Shown: positions 1 through 5,549, counted from the stretch's first letter. The stretch is DNA of 5,815 nucleotides from an uncultured Bacteroidales bacterium (GCA_937911235.1 CALDPN010000109.1:1-5815); one strand, 5' to 3'. Program-made: numbers and translations. The notes: generated by a model not told the origin, from the letters alone.

Positions 1-493
1 CGCTAAGTTTGCTGCTGCTGGTAAACGTGTTCGTAAAAAAGACCTTGGTATGATTGCTACTACTTATGGTTATGTTTATGTAGCACAAATCGCTATGGGT
101 GCAGACCAAGCACAATGCTTAAAAGCTATCCGTGAAGCTGAAGCTTATCCTGGTCCTTCTTTAATCATTGCTTACGCTCCTTGTATCAACCACGGTTTGA
201 AAAAAGGTATGGGTAAAGCACAAGAAGAACAAGCTGAAGCTGTTAAATGTGGTTACTGGCACTTATGGCGCTACAACCCAGCGCTAGAAGCTGAAGGTAA
301 AAACCCATTCTCTCTAGATAGCAAAGAACCAAACTGGGAAGGCTTCAAAGACTTCTTAAAAGGTGAAGTTCGTTATGCATCTGTGATGAAACAATATCCA
401 GCTGAAGCTGAAGAGCTATTCCAAGCAGCTGAAGACAACGCTAAATGGCGTTACAACAGCTACAAACGCATGGAAAAACAATGGGCTGAATAA
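1..493 (+). CDS. nifJ: Pyruvate:ferredoxin (flavodoxin) oxidoreductase, C-terminal fragment
   Basis: The enzyme oxidatively decarboxylates pyruvate to acetyl-CoA and passes electrons to ferredoxin or flavodoxin in the cytoplasm, a central step of anaerobic metabolism. Only the last 163 residues are visible. The reading frame enters from the left edge (first full codon at base 2), so the ATG at 50 is an internal methionine, not a start. The piece covers the end of the thiamine-diphosphate domain: KKDLGMIATTYGYVYVAQ, then PGPSLIIAYAPCINHG, whose Cys (bases 182-184) matches the family's C-terminal cysteine ligand of the proximal [4Fe-4S] cluster. The tail with WRYNP and NPFSLDSKEP is typical of the single-chain enzyme of about 1,200 residues. 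The gene ends with two consecutive TAA codons (491-496) before a strong terminator. Its codons (GCT, GGT, CGT) differ from the AGA-rich genes downstream, which I read as high expression rather than transfer. Confidence 0.95.
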   Translation, partial: AKFAAAGKRVRKKDLGMIATTYGYVYVAQIAMGADQAQCLKAIREAEAYPGPSLIIAYAPCINHGLKKGMGKAQEEQAEAVKCGYWHLWRYNPALEAEGKNPFSLDSKEPNWEGFKDFLKGEVRYASVMKQYPAEAEELFQAAEDNAKWRYNSYKRMEKQWAE

Positions 494-512
494 TAAAACC
501 TCTATAAATGAG

Positions 513-547
513 AAAGAGTTGCATTTTACAATGCAACTCTTTTTTTT
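513..547 (+). terminator. Rho-independent terminator of nifJ, possibly bidirectional
   Basis: A perfect 10-bp stem (515-524 AGAGTTGCAT with 531-540 ATGCAACTCT) can be extended by A-T pairs at both ends. It encloses a 4-6 nt loop and is followed by seven T residues at 541-547. It starts about 20 nt after the nifJ stop and lies just beyond the 3' end of the convergent HU gene. Read on the - strand, the same hairpin is followed by a weaker T-rich run (TTTCTCATTTA), so it could terminate HU transcripts too. That second role is inference. Confidence 0.9.
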
Positions 548-563
548 ATTTATTTGTTGGTAT

Positions 564-839
564 TTATAAGTTTATTTTATCTGATAATTCCGCGCCTGCT
601 TTAAACTTAACTACCTTTTTAGCTTCGATTGTCATTACTTCTTTTGTGCTAGGATTTACACCTGTACGACTTGCTCTTTCTACTACAGAAAATGCTCCAA
701 ATCCAGAAAGTGCTACCTTATCTCCTTTTCTTAAAGCTTGAGACACAGACTTGATAAATCCGTCTAGCGCCTTGCGTGCCACTACTTTGCTAATGCCGGC
801 ATTTGTTGCCATTGCATCTATTAATTCTGTCTTATTCAT
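564..839 (-). CDS. HU/IHF-family DNA-binding protein
   Basis: Small basic nucleoid protein, 91 residues and so of normal HU length, that binds and bends DNA as a dimer. The N-terminal helical dimerisation part (MNKTELIDAMA, about residues 1-40) leads into the core GFGAFSVVERASR (46-58). The DNA-binding arm follows, with the signature RTGVNPSTKE (58-67) and its intercalating Asn62-Pro63 tip. The end, VKFKAGAEL (77-85), is the usual C-terminal strand and helix. The ATG at 839-837 gives the canonical HU N-terminus. No Shine-Dalgarno sequence precedes it, as usual in this phylum. The gene stands alone, convergent with nifJ and divergent from the rhomboid operon. Bacteroidetes genomes carry several HU paralogues, so I do not assign a specific symbol, and the sequence alone does not separate HU from an IHF-like role. 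Confidence 0.96.
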   Translation of the reverse strand: MNKTELIDAMATNAGISKVVARKALDGFIKSVSQALRKGDKVALSGFGAFSVVERASRTGVNPSTKEVMTIEAKKVVKFKAGAELSDKINL

Positions 840-852
840 AATATCTTGATTT

Positions 853-869
853 TAAGTTAAGCAAACTTA
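853..869. repeat. Short inverted repeat overlapping the HU promoter
   Basis: TAAGTT (853-858) and AACTTA (864-869) are exact inverted copies separated by 5 nt. The right arm coincides with the proposed HU -7 box and the left arm lies near the expected transcription start. It could be a small operator or the base of a weak hairpin. In AT-rich DNA a 6-bp dyad can easily arise by chance, so support is weak. Confidence 0.3.
862..869 (-). promoter_or_regulatory. Putative -7 promoter box for the HU gene
   Basis: On the - strand this reads TAAGTTTG, an exact match to the Bacteroidetes -7 consensus TAnnTTTG. It lies 22 nt upstream of the HU start codon, which would give a short leader of roughly 15 nt. 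No clear -33 TTG/TTTG element is seen at the expected spacing, so the call rests on the -7 match and position only. Confidence 0.45.
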
Positions 870-925
870 CATATTTTTTTTGACTTTTTATATATTTCTC
901 TGCCACAAATGTTAATTATTTGGTG

Positions 926-933
926 TATTTTTG
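926..933 (+). promoter_or_regulatory. Putative -7 promoter box for the rhomboid operon
   Basis: TATTTTTG matches the Bacteroidetes -7 consensus TAnnTTTG exactly and ends 18 nt before the ATG of the first rhomboid gene. This implies a leader of about a dozen A/T-rich bases without a Shine-Dalgarno sequence. I see no good -33 TTG at 19-21 nt upstream. This is the only plausible promoter I find for the + strand gene block, because the later genes are nearly contiguous. Confidence 0.45.
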
Positions 934-951
934 TAGTTTAAAGATATAGAT

Positions 952-1716
952 ATGAACGATTATCAACCAATTAATAGAAACTTCCCACCGGTAATTAAAA
1001 ATTTAATTATCATAAATGTATTATGCTGGTTAGCTTCCATTGCATTGCCCAGAGCTTTTGGCTTTGATGTGATAGAATATTTCGGTCTTCACTATTGGGG
1101 AAGCGAGGCTTTCAAACCATATCAGTTTATAACTTATATGTTTCTACACGATACCTCATCTATTGGCCACTTATTCTTTAATATGTTTGGCTTGTGGATG
1201 TTTGGTAAAGATATTGAACTATTTTGGGGAAGAAACAAATTCCTTATATTCTATTTTGTTACTGGTATAGGTGCTGGTATTATACAAGAATTGGTTTGGC
1301 ACATAGACCTATCTAAGGCAGCCGAAGCATTTAATATGTATGCAACCACAAAAGACATTAATCTTCTAAAACCATATTTAACCAACCTTACAGACCACAC
1401 ATACATACCTATGGGACAATTAATGGCTCTGAAGGAAAAGATGCTTTCTGCAGCTGTTACAGTAGGTGCTTCTGGGGCGCTATTTGGTATACTCCTTGCA
1501 TTTGCAATGATATTCCCACAGGCTAGAATGATGCTACTTTTCTTCCCTGTGCCTATTAGAGCGCCATATTTTGTAGCAATTTATGCAGTGGCAGAACTAT
1601 TTTACGGAGTGGCACAAACAGCAGATGGTGTAGCACACTTTGCTCACCTAGGAGGTATGTTATTCGGATTAATCCTGATATTAATCTGGAAAAGAAATGG
1701 TAAATTTTACAACTAA
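952..1716 (+). CDS. Rhomboid-family intramembrane serine protease (first of tandem pair)
   Basis: A 254-residue polytopic inner-membrane protein of the rhomboid family, which cleaves transmembrane substrates with a Ser-His dyad. Visible motifs are HLFFN (His73/Asn77, the oxyanion-side residues on helix 2), GASG (172-175, nucleophile Ser174, start of helix 4) and HFAHLGG (229-235, catalytic His232 on the last helix), so it should be active. Membrane segments lie at about 15-33, 72-91, 97-117, 168-188, 205-222 and 228-246. Helices 3 and 4 are separated by an unusually long, fairly polar stretch (about 119-164), against about 10 residues in the next gene. The start is the first ATG in frame, 18 nt after a -7 box. 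It is first in the operon, and its TAA overlaps the next ATG by one base (TAATG at 1714-1718). The substrate is unknown. Confidence 0.95.
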   Translation: MNDYQPINRNFPPVIKNLIIINVLCWLASIALPRAFGFDVIEYFGLHYWGSEAFKPYQFITYMFLHDTSSIGHLFFNMFGLWMFGKDIELFWGRNKFLIFYFVTGIGAGIIQELVWHIDLSKAAEAFNMYATTKDINLLKPYLTNLTDHTYIPMGQLMALKEKMLSAAVTVGASGALFGILLAFAMIFPQARMMLLFFPVPIRAPYFVAIYAVAELFYGVAQTADGVAHFAHLGGMLFGLILILIWKRNGKFYN

Positions 1717-2627
1717 TGGCAAATATTTTAGAAGAAATCAAACAAAGTTTTAGCAGAGGAAATTACCTTACAAGGCTTATCTACATAAATGCAGGTGTGT
1801 TTGTGATTGTTAAGCTAATGACTGTGATTTCAACATACGTGCTTGGGGTTTCTAATCTTTGGATTACATACCTAGAACTTCCTGCTTTTTTTCAAACATT
1901 AATAAGACAACCTTGGAGCATAATCACCTATATGTTTATGCACCACGATTTTATACACCTTATTTTCAACCTACTTACACTATATTGGTTTGGCAAGATT
2001 TTCACAGATTACTTTAGCCAAAAACAATTGGTAGGATTGTATTTTTTAGGTGGCATTGGCGGAGCTATATTTTATATTCTAGCATATAATTTTATTCCTA
2101 ACCTAAACTCACACATCTTCCTTTCGTACCTAATTGGAGCATCTGCCTCTGTTATGGCAATTATCTTTGCTCTAGTAAGATATATTCCAGACGAAGAGGT
2201 AAATTTGGCACTTATAGGTCCTGTTAAACTAAAATATTTAGGTATTGCAATGCTAGTGTTGGACGTAATTGGCACCACTTCTATCAACGCTGGTGGAAGC
2301 ATTGCTCATATAGGCGGTGCACTTACAGGCTTTTTATTTGCTCATTTAATACTAAATTCTAGAAAAGACATCACAGAACCTATAAATAAAGTGATTAGCT
2401 GGGTAAATAATTTGTTTAAACAAAACAAAAAGCCTAAATTTACGGTTCACAGAAATACCAGTAAGACAGACGAGGAATGGAATGTGGAAAACCACAACAG
2501 AAGACGTGAAAACAACGAGGAGATTGATAGAATTTTAGAGAAGATAAAGAAAACTGGTTATGCCAACCTCTCTGACGAGGAAAAGAAAAAACTTTTCGAT
2601 TTAAGCAACAAACAAATTTCTAAGTGA
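1716..2627 (+). CDS. Rhomboid-family intramembrane protease with cytosolic C-terminal extension (second of tandem pair)
   Basis: A 303-residue rhomboid protein. It has HLIFN (His81/Asn85), GASAS (141-145, nucleophile Ser143) and SIAHIGG (195-201, catalytic His198). The serine motif is GASA rather than the commoner GASG. The serine and histidine are kept, so activity is likely but not certain. Six membrane helices fit at about 21-43, 66-92, 104-124, 134-155, 172-188 and 196-214. The last ~85 residues are hydrophilic and charged, with EEWNVENHNRRRE (253-265) and then ILEKIKKTGYANLSDEEK (273-290). This resembles the conserved tail (I recall DUF6576) of Bacteroidetes rhomboids and probably faces the cytosol. 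The ATG overlaps the previous stop by one base, and the TGA overlaps the next gene's GTG start by four (GTGA), so translational coupling is likely on both sides. Confidence 0.94.
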   Translation: MANILEEIKQSFSRGNYLTRLIYINAGVFVIVKLMTVISTYVLGVSNLWITYLELPAFFQTLIRQPWSIITYMFMHHDFIHLIFNLLTLYWFGKIFTDYFSQKQLVGLYFLGGIGGAIFYILAYNFIPNLNSHIFLSYLIGASASVMAIIFALVRYIPDEEVNLALIGPVKLKYLGIAMLVLDVIGTTSINAGGSIAHIGGALTGFLFAHLILNSRKDITEPINKVISWVNNLFKQNKKPKFTVHRNTSKTDEEWNVENHNRRRENNEEIDRILEKIKKTGYANLSDEEKKKLFDLSNKQISK

Positions 2628-3673
2628 GAAGAAAAATTATTAATGTTATATTGATTATAATCAGTTGTGTATTAACATTTTGCTTAATACTACTGAGTAT
2701 AATGCCGTATAGCGACATCATTTCATCGTATATAGGAAATTTTAGTCTTGCATTTCCCTATATTTTTATTTCTACCATCATAGTTTTCTTTGTGGCATTG
2801 ATAAGATTTTCTTCATGGAGTCTGATTATTTGCCTAGTAGGATTTGCGTGTAGTATTCCAAATTTGCTCAAAACATTTAGTTTTTCGCCAGAAATAGAGA
2901 CCAAAAACACAGAGGAATCTATAAGTCTGCTTAGCTACAATGTGCACTTTTTCAACTTCTTTAAGCCAGACAATGCCATGGATTACATTAAATATTGTGA
3001 TGCAGACATTATTTGTATTCAGGAGTTTACGTGCTCGAGAAAACTAATTGATAAGTTTTCGCTTGCGGCAATAAGACTTAGTCTTTACAAATATCCGTAC
3101 TCACATATTGAGTTTTTGGGAGGCAATAAAAATATGAAAAAAGGCATTGCTACTTTTTCTAAATACCCTATTATTAAGAAGGAGAAAATAGATTTAAACA
3201 GTAGCAATCATGGGGCTATAAATTCTTATATCAAGATAAAAAAAGACACCCTACAAGTGATAAATTGCTATTTGGAGTCTAACAAACTTACTCAGGAAGA
3301 TAAAAATATTATCCAATGGGAAAATCAAGCAGAACCTATAAAAAAGATTTACAATAAGCTTAGCGATGCTGCCAACACACGTCGTAAACAGTCTGAACTT
3401 GTATCTTCAAAGAAAAATGAGAACATTCCTTCTATCTTGTGTGGAGATATGAACGACGTGCCTAGTTCGTTTGTTTACAGAGAGTTGCGAGGCGATTATG
3501 AAGATGCTTTTCTGAGCCTAGGCAAAGGTTTTGGCAATACTTTTCACGAAGGAATTTACAATTTTAGAATAGATTACATATTTTTTAATAACTTTGTAGA
3601 GCCACATTTATTTTCTGTGGACAAAATAGAAAAATCGGACCATTACCCTATTTTATTTAAATTTGAATTATGA
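2624..3673 (+). CDS. Membrane-anchored endonuclease/exonuclease/phosphatase (EEP) family protein
   Basis: 349 residues: three N-terminal membrane helices (about 5-26, 40-60, 65-82), then a DNase I/APE1-like metal-dependent phosphoesterase fold from residue 100. Active-site motifs appear in order: LLSYNVHFFN (Asn106), ICIQEF (Glu134, metal ligand), INCYLES (Tyr216), CGDMND (Asp275/Asn277), FRIDYIF (Asp317) and SDHYP (Asp339/His340). All catalytic residues are present. Tyr216 stands where many relatives have His, as in APE1. The family includes nucleases, sphingomyelinases and lipid or inositol phosphatases, so the substrate (nucleic acid, lipid head group or other phosphodiester) is open. Topology suggests the catalytic domain lies on the periplasmic side if the N-terminus is cytosolic; this is inferred. 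The GTG start at 2624 is preferred because it gives the GTGA overlap and keeps helix 1. The next in-frame Met27 would delete that helix. Confidence 0.92.
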   Translation: MRRKIINVILIIISCVLTFCLILLSIMPYSDIISSYIGNFSLAFPYIFISTIIVFFVALIRFSSWSLIICLVGFACSIPNLLKTFSFSPEIETKNTEESISLLSYNVHFFNFFKPDNAMDYIKYCDADIICIQEFTCSRKLIDKFSLAAIRLSLYKYPYSHIEFLGGNKNMKKGIATFSKYPIIKKEKIDLNSSNHGAINSYIKIKKDTLQVINCYLESNKLTQEDKNIIQWENQAEPIKKIYNKLSDAANTRRKQSELVSSKKNENIPSILCGDMNDVPSSFVYRELRGDYEDAFLSLGKGFGNTFHEGIYNFRIDYIFFNNFVEPHLFSVDKIEKSDHYPILFKFEL

Positions 3674-4086
3674 AAGGATTAATTGCAAGATATTACATTA
3701 TTTACGTGCTACTTTTAGCTCTTTTTGCATGTGTTCATTTTTTTACACCTCAGCTAGAGCTTACCCCAGACAATGCCTACATAGCTAGTGTAGTTTGTAT
3801 TTTCTTCTTATTTACTATTCCTGCTACCCTTAAATTGTTTTCTGTGAAGACAAAAGGAAATAAAAAACTTAAAACAAAAGAAGAAAAAGAGGCAAACTAT
3901 ATGCTTTGGGCTCAAATACAAATGTATATGATAGCGCTTCCTGCTGTGGTTGCTGCTATCGGTTACGGTTTTCTTAGAGACAAATCTACTATTTTTTGCT
4001 ACTTGATAGCGTTTGTGGCACTTATTTTGTGCAAACCAAGCAAAGAGAAAATGGAAGATTGTAGCAGAGATGCTGATGAATTTTAA
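3670..4086 (+). CDS. Hypothetical four-helix membrane protein
   Basis: I do not recognise this 138-residue protein. Four hydrophobic segments are visible, at about 8-25, 37-57, 80-101 and 106-121. They are separated by a short acidic loop (TPQLELTPDN), a strongly basic linker (about 59-74, KTKGNKKLKTKEEKEA) and a short turn (RDKS). The tail (122-138) is polar and acidic and ends DADEF. The basic central loop predicts that it is cytosolic, which would put both termini on the same cytosolic side by the positive-inside rule. There are no catalytic motifs or metal-ligand clusters. Its ATG overlaps the TGA of the EEP gene by four bases (ATGA at 3670-3673), so it is probably made together with that protein. 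A role as a partner or stabiliser of the EEP or rhomboid proteins is a guess from position only. It is followed by a 20-nt gap with no terminator. Confidence 0.85.
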   Translation: MKGLIARYYIIYVLLLALFACVHFFTPQLELTPDNAYIASVVCIFFLFTIPATLKLFSVKTKGNKKLKTKEEKEANYMLWAQIQMYMIALPAVVAAIGYGFLRDKSTIFCYLIAFVALILCKPSKEKMEDCSRDADEF

Positions 4087-4106
4087 ATTACTAAAATTTT
4101 TACGTT

Positions 4107-4526
4107 ATGGAAATTATAGCAGTTGACTTTGATGGAACTATTGTGGAACACGCTTTCCCACAAATAGGTAAACCTATTCCATTTGCCATAGAAACCCTAC
4201 TTAAACTTCAAAAAGAGGGCTACAGACTAGTGCTATGGACTGTGAGAACTGGTAGACTACTAAATGAAGCTGTAACCTATTGCCGCGAACGTGGGCTTGA
4301 GTTTTATGCCATAAACTGTGAATATCCAGAAGAGAAAATCACTCCAGAGAGTGGCAGAAAAATAGCTGCAGACATTTATATCGACGATAGAAACCTTGGC
4401 GGACTTCCAGATTGGGGAGTTATTTACTCTATTATTAAGGGCAAAACTACTCCTACCTACAATGTAGAATATACACAGCCAAAACCTAAAGGTTTTATAG
4501 AAAAAATAAGAGGATTATTCTACTAA
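4107..4526 (+). CDS. Small HAD-superfamily hydrolase (putative phosphatase)
   Basis: A 139-residue soluble protein with the haloacid dehalogenase-type phosphatase motifs. Motif I is VDFDGTI (nucleophile Asp7, acid/base Asp9). Motif II is LWTVRTG (Thr45). A conserved Lys, probably Lys85 in GRKIAAD, serves as motif III. Motif IV is IYIDDRNLGG (Asp93/Asp94). Only about 35 residues separate motifs I and II, and there is no room for a large C2 cap, so it is a near-minimal, capless type. This matches a short HAD group common in Bacteroidetes (I recall the label BT0820-type); its substrate is unknown to me. The last ~25 residues (TTPTYNVEYTQPKPK and on) are a loose tail. The ATG directly precedes the first beta-strand with the nucleophile, as expected. 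It follows the membrane-protein gene by 20 nt with no promoter match, and the GNAT gene comes 3 nt later. Confidence 0.9.
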   Translation: MEIIAVDFDGTIVEHAFPQIGKPIPFAIETLLKLQKEGYRLVLWTVRTGRLLNEAVTYCRERGLEFYAINCEYPEEKITPESGRKIAADIYIDDRNLGGLPDWGVIYSIIKGKTTPTYNVEYTQPKPKGFIEKIRGLFY

Positions 4527-4529
4527 TCT

Positions 4530-5045
4530 ATGTGGCTAAAAAATGAGACATTAAAGCTAAGAGCGCTAGAAGAAACGGATTTGAACCTATTGTATGAATG
4601 GGAAAACAACTCCGACAACTGGCTATATACCAATACTTTAATGCCTTACTCAAAGCATACACTACTTGAATATATCAGAAACTGCCAAACTGATATATTC
4701 AGCCAAGAAACCCTAAAATTTATAATCGAACTTTCTGATGGCACTGTAGTGGGCACTCTAGATGTGTTTAATATAGACCACTTCAATGGCAGAGCAGAAC
4801 TTGGAGTGTTCCTCGACGCTAAATATAGAGGCAATGGCTATGCGACAATGGCGTACAAACTGTTCAAGGACTATGCTTTTGATTATCTTGGTTGGGTAAA
4901 TTTGTATTCAATTGTGCCCGAAACAAATAGTCCCATGCACGCTGTGATGCATAGGACTGGATTTATTTCTTCTGGCACTCTAAAGAAATGGATTAAAGTG
5001 TCTAGAGAACACGAAGATGCAGTGATTTACACTTGCATTAATTAG
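4530..5045 (+). CDS. GNAT-family N-acetyltransferase (RimJ/RimL/SpeG-like)
   Basis: A 171-residue cytoplasmic acetyl-CoA-dependent acetyltransferase. The N-terminal strand LKLRALEETDLNLLYEWENN (8-27) is typical of the RimJ/RimL/SpeG branch. Strand beta-4 is seen at AELGVFL (89-95), and the acetyl-CoA pyrophosphate loop is YRGNGYATMA (99-108), fitting R/Q-x-x-G-x-G/A. The C-terminal N-S-x(6)-R-T-G-F segment (133-145) is the usual Asn/Ser plus GF region near the catalytic site. The acceptor could be a ribosomal protein N-terminus, a polyamine or a small molecule; the sequence does not decide. It starts 3 nt after the HAD stop, so the two are almost certainly co-transcribed. Its TAG at 5043-5045 lies inside the last codons of the convergent purE gene (8-nt overlap), with no terminator between them. 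Confidence 0.93.
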   Translation: MWLKNETLKLRALEETDLNLLYEWENNSDNWLYTNTLMPYSKHTLLEYIRNCQTDIFSQETLKFIIELSDGTVVGTLDVFNIDHFNGRAELGVFLDAKYRGNGYATMAYKLFKDYAFDYLGWVNLYSIVPETNSPMHAVMHRTGFISSGTLKKWIKVSREHEDAVIYTCIN

Positions 5046-5544
5046 TTTTAAATTTAAAAGATACTTCTTTTAGTTCTTCATTGGCCTTAACGATTTTCTT
5101 CTTAAGGTCATTTTTATATTCAGCAAATTTAGCAGCCAGTTCTTTGTCGCCGATAGCAAGCATTTGCACTGCAAGAAGCGCCGCATTCATTGCACCATTG
5201 ATAGCTACTGTTGCTACTGGTATTCCTGGAGGCATTTGCACGATAGCAAGAAGCGCATCCATACCGTCTAGAGAAGATTTGATAGGCACACCGATTACTG
5301 GAAGTGTGGTCATAGAAGCTATAACGCCTCCTAAGTGAGCAGCCATACCTGCTGCCGCAATTATCACTTTAATACCTCTTTCTTCTGCTCCTTTGGCAAA
5401 CTCAGCCACTTCGTCTGGAGTGCGGTGAGCCGATAGTGCAGACATTTCGAAAGGAATTTCAAATTCATCTAATACTTTAGCAGCTTTTTCCATAATAGGA
5501 AGGTCACTTGTGCTGCCCATAATAATACTTACTTTTGGAGTCAT
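5038..5544 (-). CDS. purE: N5-carboxyaminoimidazole ribonucleotide mutase (class I PurE)
   Basis: Cytoplasmic enzyme of de novo purine synthesis that converts N5-CAIR to CAIR. It normally works after PurK, which is not in this window. The 168 residues have the full class I signature: IIMGSTSD (7-14) in the phosphate-binding start, SAHRTPD (38-44, catalytic His40), AAAGMAAHLGGVIA (63-76, conserved His70), LPVIGVP (81-87), SIVQMP-like AIVQMPPGIPVA (100-111) and NGAMNAALLA (116-125). AHLGG replaces the AHLPG of E. coli, a variant I associate with Bacteroidetes. The C-terminal tail from about 135 is lysine-rich and helical, ending KFKTN. The ATG at 5544-5542 gives the normal short N-terminus and sits only 5 nt after the recR stop, so the two form an operon read leftward. 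A near-exact DNA repeat lies within the coding region (5160-5181 and 5232-5256). Confidence 0.97.
   Translation of the reverse strand: MTPKVSIIMGSTSDLPIMEKAAKVLDEFEIPFEMSALSAHRTPDEVAEFAKGAEERGIKVIIAAAGMAAHLGGVIASMTTLPVIGVPIKSSLDGMDALLAIVQMPPGIPVATVAINGAMNAALLAVQMLAIGDKELAAKFAEYKNDLKKKIVKANEELKEVSFKFKTN
5160..5256. repeat. Imperfect direct repeat inside purE
   Basis: Positions 5160-5181 and 5232-5256 are nearly the same. Both begin GCATTTGCAC and end GCAAGAAGCGC, and the second copy differs by a 3-nt insertion in the middle. The starts are exactly 72 nt apart, so the copies are in the same frame. On the coding strand they encode ALLAVQM (122-128) and ALLAIVQM (97-104). A shorter block, CGATAGCAAG, also occurs at 5151-5160 and 5241-5250. 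Both peptides belong to conserved PurE segments, so shared amino-acid use explains part of the likeness. Confidence 0.7.
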
Positions 5545-5549
5545 ATTGA

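Noticed and set aside
50..493. ATG at 50 as the start of a 147-residue gene
   Set aside because: The frame is open to the window edge, and the upstream residues (KRVRKKDLG) continue the pyruvate:ferredoxin oxidoreductase sequence, so this is an internal Met.
1..493. Different codon style of nifJ as a sign of horizontal transfer
   Set aside because: GCT/GGT/CGT enrichment is what highly expressed genes show, and the protein is a core metabolic enzyme; no mobile-element traces flank it.
508..741. Open frame of 77 codons on the + strand
   Set aside because: It runs antisense through the terminator and the well-supported HU gene and matches no family; treated as a shadow.
871..893. T-rich tract on + (A-rich on -) as a terminator or attachment site
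   Set aside because: No stem precedes it and it lies in a promoter spacer; ordinary AT-rich intergenic DNA.
1556..1741. Open frame of 61 codons on the - strand
   Set aside because: Antisense to conserved rhomboid helices, including the catalytic His region; no independent support.
2072..2302. Open frame of 76 codons on the - strand
   Set aside because: Antisense to the catalytic helices of the second rhomboid; no start context or recognisable motif.
4087..4106. 20-nt gap before the HAD gene as a new promoter
   Set aside because: No TAnnTTTG box or terminator is present; read-through from the upstream genes is simpler.
4646..4834. Open frame of 62 codons on the - strand
   Set aside because: Antisense to the GNAT gene, no family resemblance.
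5081..5338. Open frame of 85 codons on the + strand inside purE
   Set aside because: A low-complexity Ala/Ile/Ser-rich translation that mirrors the conserved purE coding sequence; shadow.
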